Shown here piece after piece: positions 58,981 through 64,000 of a stretch of DNA of 64,000 nt. Source of the stretch: Nipponacmea schrenckii. Lineage: Eukaryota; Mollusca; Gastropoda; Lottiidae. How positions within the stretch are numbered: the stretch's first letter is position 1; the number at the start of each line of letters is the position of its first letter. Below the pieces are notes generated by a model. That model worked only from the letters and a program-made list of their open reading frames with translations. It ran no database searches and was not told the origin of the DNA. The stretch spans positions 21,873,106 through 21,937,105 of the forward strand of contig JAUJPP010000005.1 of NCBI GenBank assembly GCA_030562195.1. The letters are read 5' to 3'. Position numbers and translations under genes: made by a program.

Positions 58981-59883
58981 ATGAACAACGAGAACTCTAC
59001 TGTTTGTCTTTTGTGTGCCCTTTTAGATAGCAACCATCCATCAGTAATAGCTTTTCAAGGCTTACTGGGACTCGTGTCCTCAATTAATAACATTGTAGCA
59101 GTGATTGCTTTAGTGAAGACAGAAAATATCAAGCCAAACTTAAAATTATTATTAATAGTTCTAACAGTAACGGATGCTTTATCAGGGATAGCCTTCATTT
59201 ATCATTCGTTCGCTCTGTATTTTATATACTATAACAAACTAGAATGTTCTATTCGTTATTTCTTAGTGGCCATCCTTTGTGCTCTATCTATGATGATAGT
59301 TTTAACAATGACTTTAGAACGACTTTTTGCGATTTTTCTTCCTTTACGATATAACCAAATTCTCACCAGAACAAAATTAGTTACATTCATGGTTCTCCAA
59401 AGTTCTTTGGCATTGATGCTTGCGATATTGGGCCTCTTTTACGAGAGTAACGAATTTGTGTTTTGTAGTTACTTGAATATTAATTCATCTGAAACGTATC
59501 TTATACATGGCATACCGATAATGTCAACGTTGGTATTTACATTTATTGGTAATCTGGTGATATATTGTGCGGCACGCTCACATATTAAAGCAATAGTACA
59601 TCCAAAATGGAATGAAGACAACATGGAAAATAAAATGAATATCAAGGCAACGTTGACAACATTAGCAGTAGTCGTACCTTTTCTAATTAGTTATTTACCT
59701 CTTGGAATATTCTGTTTTTATATGTACTTTAATCCAGAATATAGAACTGTGTTAACTTCGTACCACTACTTGAATGGGATATTTTCATTAACCATTATTA
59801 ATGGCATCATTAATCCTTTAGTTTATTCCTGGAGACTTCCAGAATTACGACTGTCATTGAAACGTCTACTAAAAATGCATTAA
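58981..59883 (+). CDS. Intronless rhodopsin-like (class A) GPCR, ligand unknown
   Basis: A single-exon 300-aa receptor with seven hydrophobic segments. It has a short extracellular N-terminus with an N-glycosylation sequon (Asn5-Ser-Thr), a TM2-like segment containing LLLIVLTVTDALSGIAF, a conserved Cys after TM2 (LECSIRYF) matching a Cys in the second extracellular loop (FVFCSYLN), and ERL instead of DRY at the end of TM3 (MTLERLFAIFLPLRY). TM6 contains VVVPFLISYLPLG and TM7 carries NPLVY (278-282), followed by a short basic tail. Length and motifs fit a complete small class A receptor, of the kind found as intronless expansions in molluscs. The subfamily cannot be assigned. No TATA box was seen. 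A decayed paralogue lies 0.8 kb upstream. Confidence 0.9.
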   Translation: MNNENSTVCLLCALLDSNHPSVIAFQGLLGLVSSINNIVAVIALVKTENIKPNLKLLLIVLTVTDALSGIAFIYHSFALYFIYYNKLECSIRYFLVAILCALSMMIVLTMTLERLFAIFLPLRYNQILTRTKLVTFMVLQSSLALMLAILGLFYESNEFVFCSYLNINSSETYLIHGIPIMSTLVFTFIGNLVIYCAARSHIKAIVHPKWNEDNMENKMNIKATLTTLAVVVPFLISYLPLGIFCFYMYFNPEYRTVLTSYHYLNGIFSLTIINGIINPLVYSWRLPELRLSLKRLLKMH

Positions 59884-59986
59884 CTCGGTACTCGAAGATA
59901 ATTGTTTTGTAATGTGTGAAACGCTTCGAGTATAAATGAACACTTTTTTTAATTTGTAGTTGTTTCGTTTAAGCATGAAAAATATT

Positions 59987-60800
59987 GCCAGCAAGGTAAT
60001 ATACGTCCACTGGCAGTTTCGAATTCGAACCAAAACTTGACAGTATAGTAAGTTTTACACACAGTGTTTATATACTTCAGCATTATCGCAATATATAAGA
60101 ACAGAATAATTGTAATAAACTTAATAATATATTAGAGTTACTTTCAAGGAAAGTCAGTTAGCATAATGATTATGAGGCCGATGTCTTAGAACAAAAAATC
60201 GATTTTTAGGAATGTGAAGACGCTATAAAGTCCTCAAAGGATGGTCAATCTCCAGGTAATGATGGCCTAACATCAGAGTTTTATAAACTTTTGGAGACAT
60301 TTTAGTTAATATTTTTTTAATAGTTTTAATGTTTTATTTTCAATAGAGTTCATTCTTGGGTGATAATAAAAGACTTCAGCAAGTTTCATTAACATCCGTA
60401 AGGAATTGTGCCTTCTAGAGTGTTCAAGAGCCAAAATATTAAACGCGTTTTCAAAAACGAAGACAATAACTGATACTTAATATTTTTCGATTGATCTGAT
60501 TTTCAAAAGGGTTCATTCTTGAGTAATTAAAAATACTCATGCCAAGTTTCATCAAAATCCAACCAGAATTGTACTTCCTAGAGTGTTTACGAGCTAAAAT
60601 TAAACGCATTTTCAAGAACAAGGGCAATAACTCATTCTAAATATTTTTTCTATTTCGCTGATTTTCAATAGGGCTCATTCTTGTGTGATTATGACACTCA
60701 CACAAAGGTTCGTGCAAATCCGTCGAATTGTGCGAATTGTGCCGAAGGACATGAGTGACAACAATATACGCTCCAAATTCCATGTGGGCGTATAAAAAAA
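59987..60800. mobile_element. Second pearl/HINE-like element
   Basis: The left end GCCAGCAAGGTAATATACGT matches the left end at 35274, and the right end (ACAATATACGCTCC..CCATGTGGGCGTATAA, about 60762-60797) matches the other element's right end. The core has degenerate units with AAGTTTCATCAAAATCCAAC and CAAGGGCAATAACTC. It contains a short LINE reverse-transcriptase fragment. Confidence 0.6.
60195..60305 (+). pseudogene. LINE reverse-transcriptase fragment
   Basis: Translation gives ECEDAIKSSKDGQSPGNDGL followed by TSEFYKLLE. This is the motif at the start of the reverse-transcriptase domain of L1-type elements (K-S-P-G-x-D-G-L-T-x-E-F-Y-K). Only about 35 residues are preserved, ending in a stop codon. 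Confidence 0.65.
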
Positions 60801-63712
<2,912 letters not shown>

Positions 63713-64000
63713 CTAAGGAAAAGAAAAATATAGCACATATTATTCTTTTATAGCACACCCTGGAAGTGTTTGCCACAAATCGCAAATGACCTTATGTGAT
63801 ACAACTATATGCGATTAGTAGCATCAAACAAATGGCACGAGCCACAGACTAAATTTAACATTTTAATTGGTGCAAACGGATGCTTGATACATATTACAAA
63901 TTGTGGAATTGTAGAATCTATTTAAAGATTTATTCAGAAGATCATCTATGTTACAAAGTTTGATTTAAAGACAGCTTGAAAAAATATTACTCTAAATTCG
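63713..64000 (-). other. Intron of the second GH9 gene
   Basis: No exon matching the preceding GH9 segment was found between the acceptor at 63713 and the window end, so this is taken as intron sequence. Confidence 0.5.

Overview
This is an AT-rich animal nuclear DNA window with intron-rich genes, and it most likely comes from a mollusc, probably a gastropod. The case rests on a GH9 endoglucanase with an N-terminal CBM2-like domain (the abalone cellulase architecture), secreted Cu/Zn-SODs with histidine-rich tails (compare molluscan pernin/cavortin-type plasma proteins), and interspersed repeats with a tandem core reading AAGGGCAATAACTC, a motif common in molluscan repeats. Exon-intron structures were assembled by hand from GT..AG sites, codon phase and family similarity. 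No search was run.

Layout. 1-9056 (+): the 3' half of an L-type (Cav1) voltage-gated calcium channel alpha-1 gene, from IVS4 to a C-terminal PDZ ligand. Its IVS5 exon looks broken. 9057-12768: AT-rich 3' flank with a small Penelope-terminus-like foldback carrying a hammerhead-ribozyme-like core. 12769-21250 (-): a complete secreted adamalysin-type metalloprotease ending in a (PTPA)n tail. A decayed Crypton-type (DUF3504) recombinase, 14366-15715, sits in its last intron. 21300-40000: a tandem segmental duplication carrying two six-exon secreted Cu/Zn-SOD genes (24609-28857 and 32041-38751, +). Each has an HxH-rich N-terminal module and a His-rich C-terminal tail, with two tail repeats in copy 1 and three in copy 2. 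The two copies act as each other's empty sites and expose several clean transposon insertions: a TA-flanked MITE, an hAT-like element with a perfect 8-bp duplication, a 1.3-kb long-TIR element, a pearl/HINE-like element and a MULE fragment. 40060-42530: a Penelope-like retroelement remnant split by a decayed Tc1 element. 43925-50842 (-): a secreted chymotrypsin-fold protease whose propeptide has a defensin/clip-like six-cysteine module. 53049-57370 (+): a complete CBM2-GH9 endoglucanase. 57860-58190: a GPCR pseudogene. 58981-59883 (+): an intact intronless class A GPCR. 59987-60800: a second pearl-like element. 62184-63712 (-): the 3' part of a second GH9 gene, convergent with the first and running off the window.

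The genes do not form one pathway. The best candidates for new biology are the twin histidine-rich SODs, the defensin-like module on a serine protease, and the metalloprotease with a frame-ambiguous proline/threonine/alanine-rich repeat tail.
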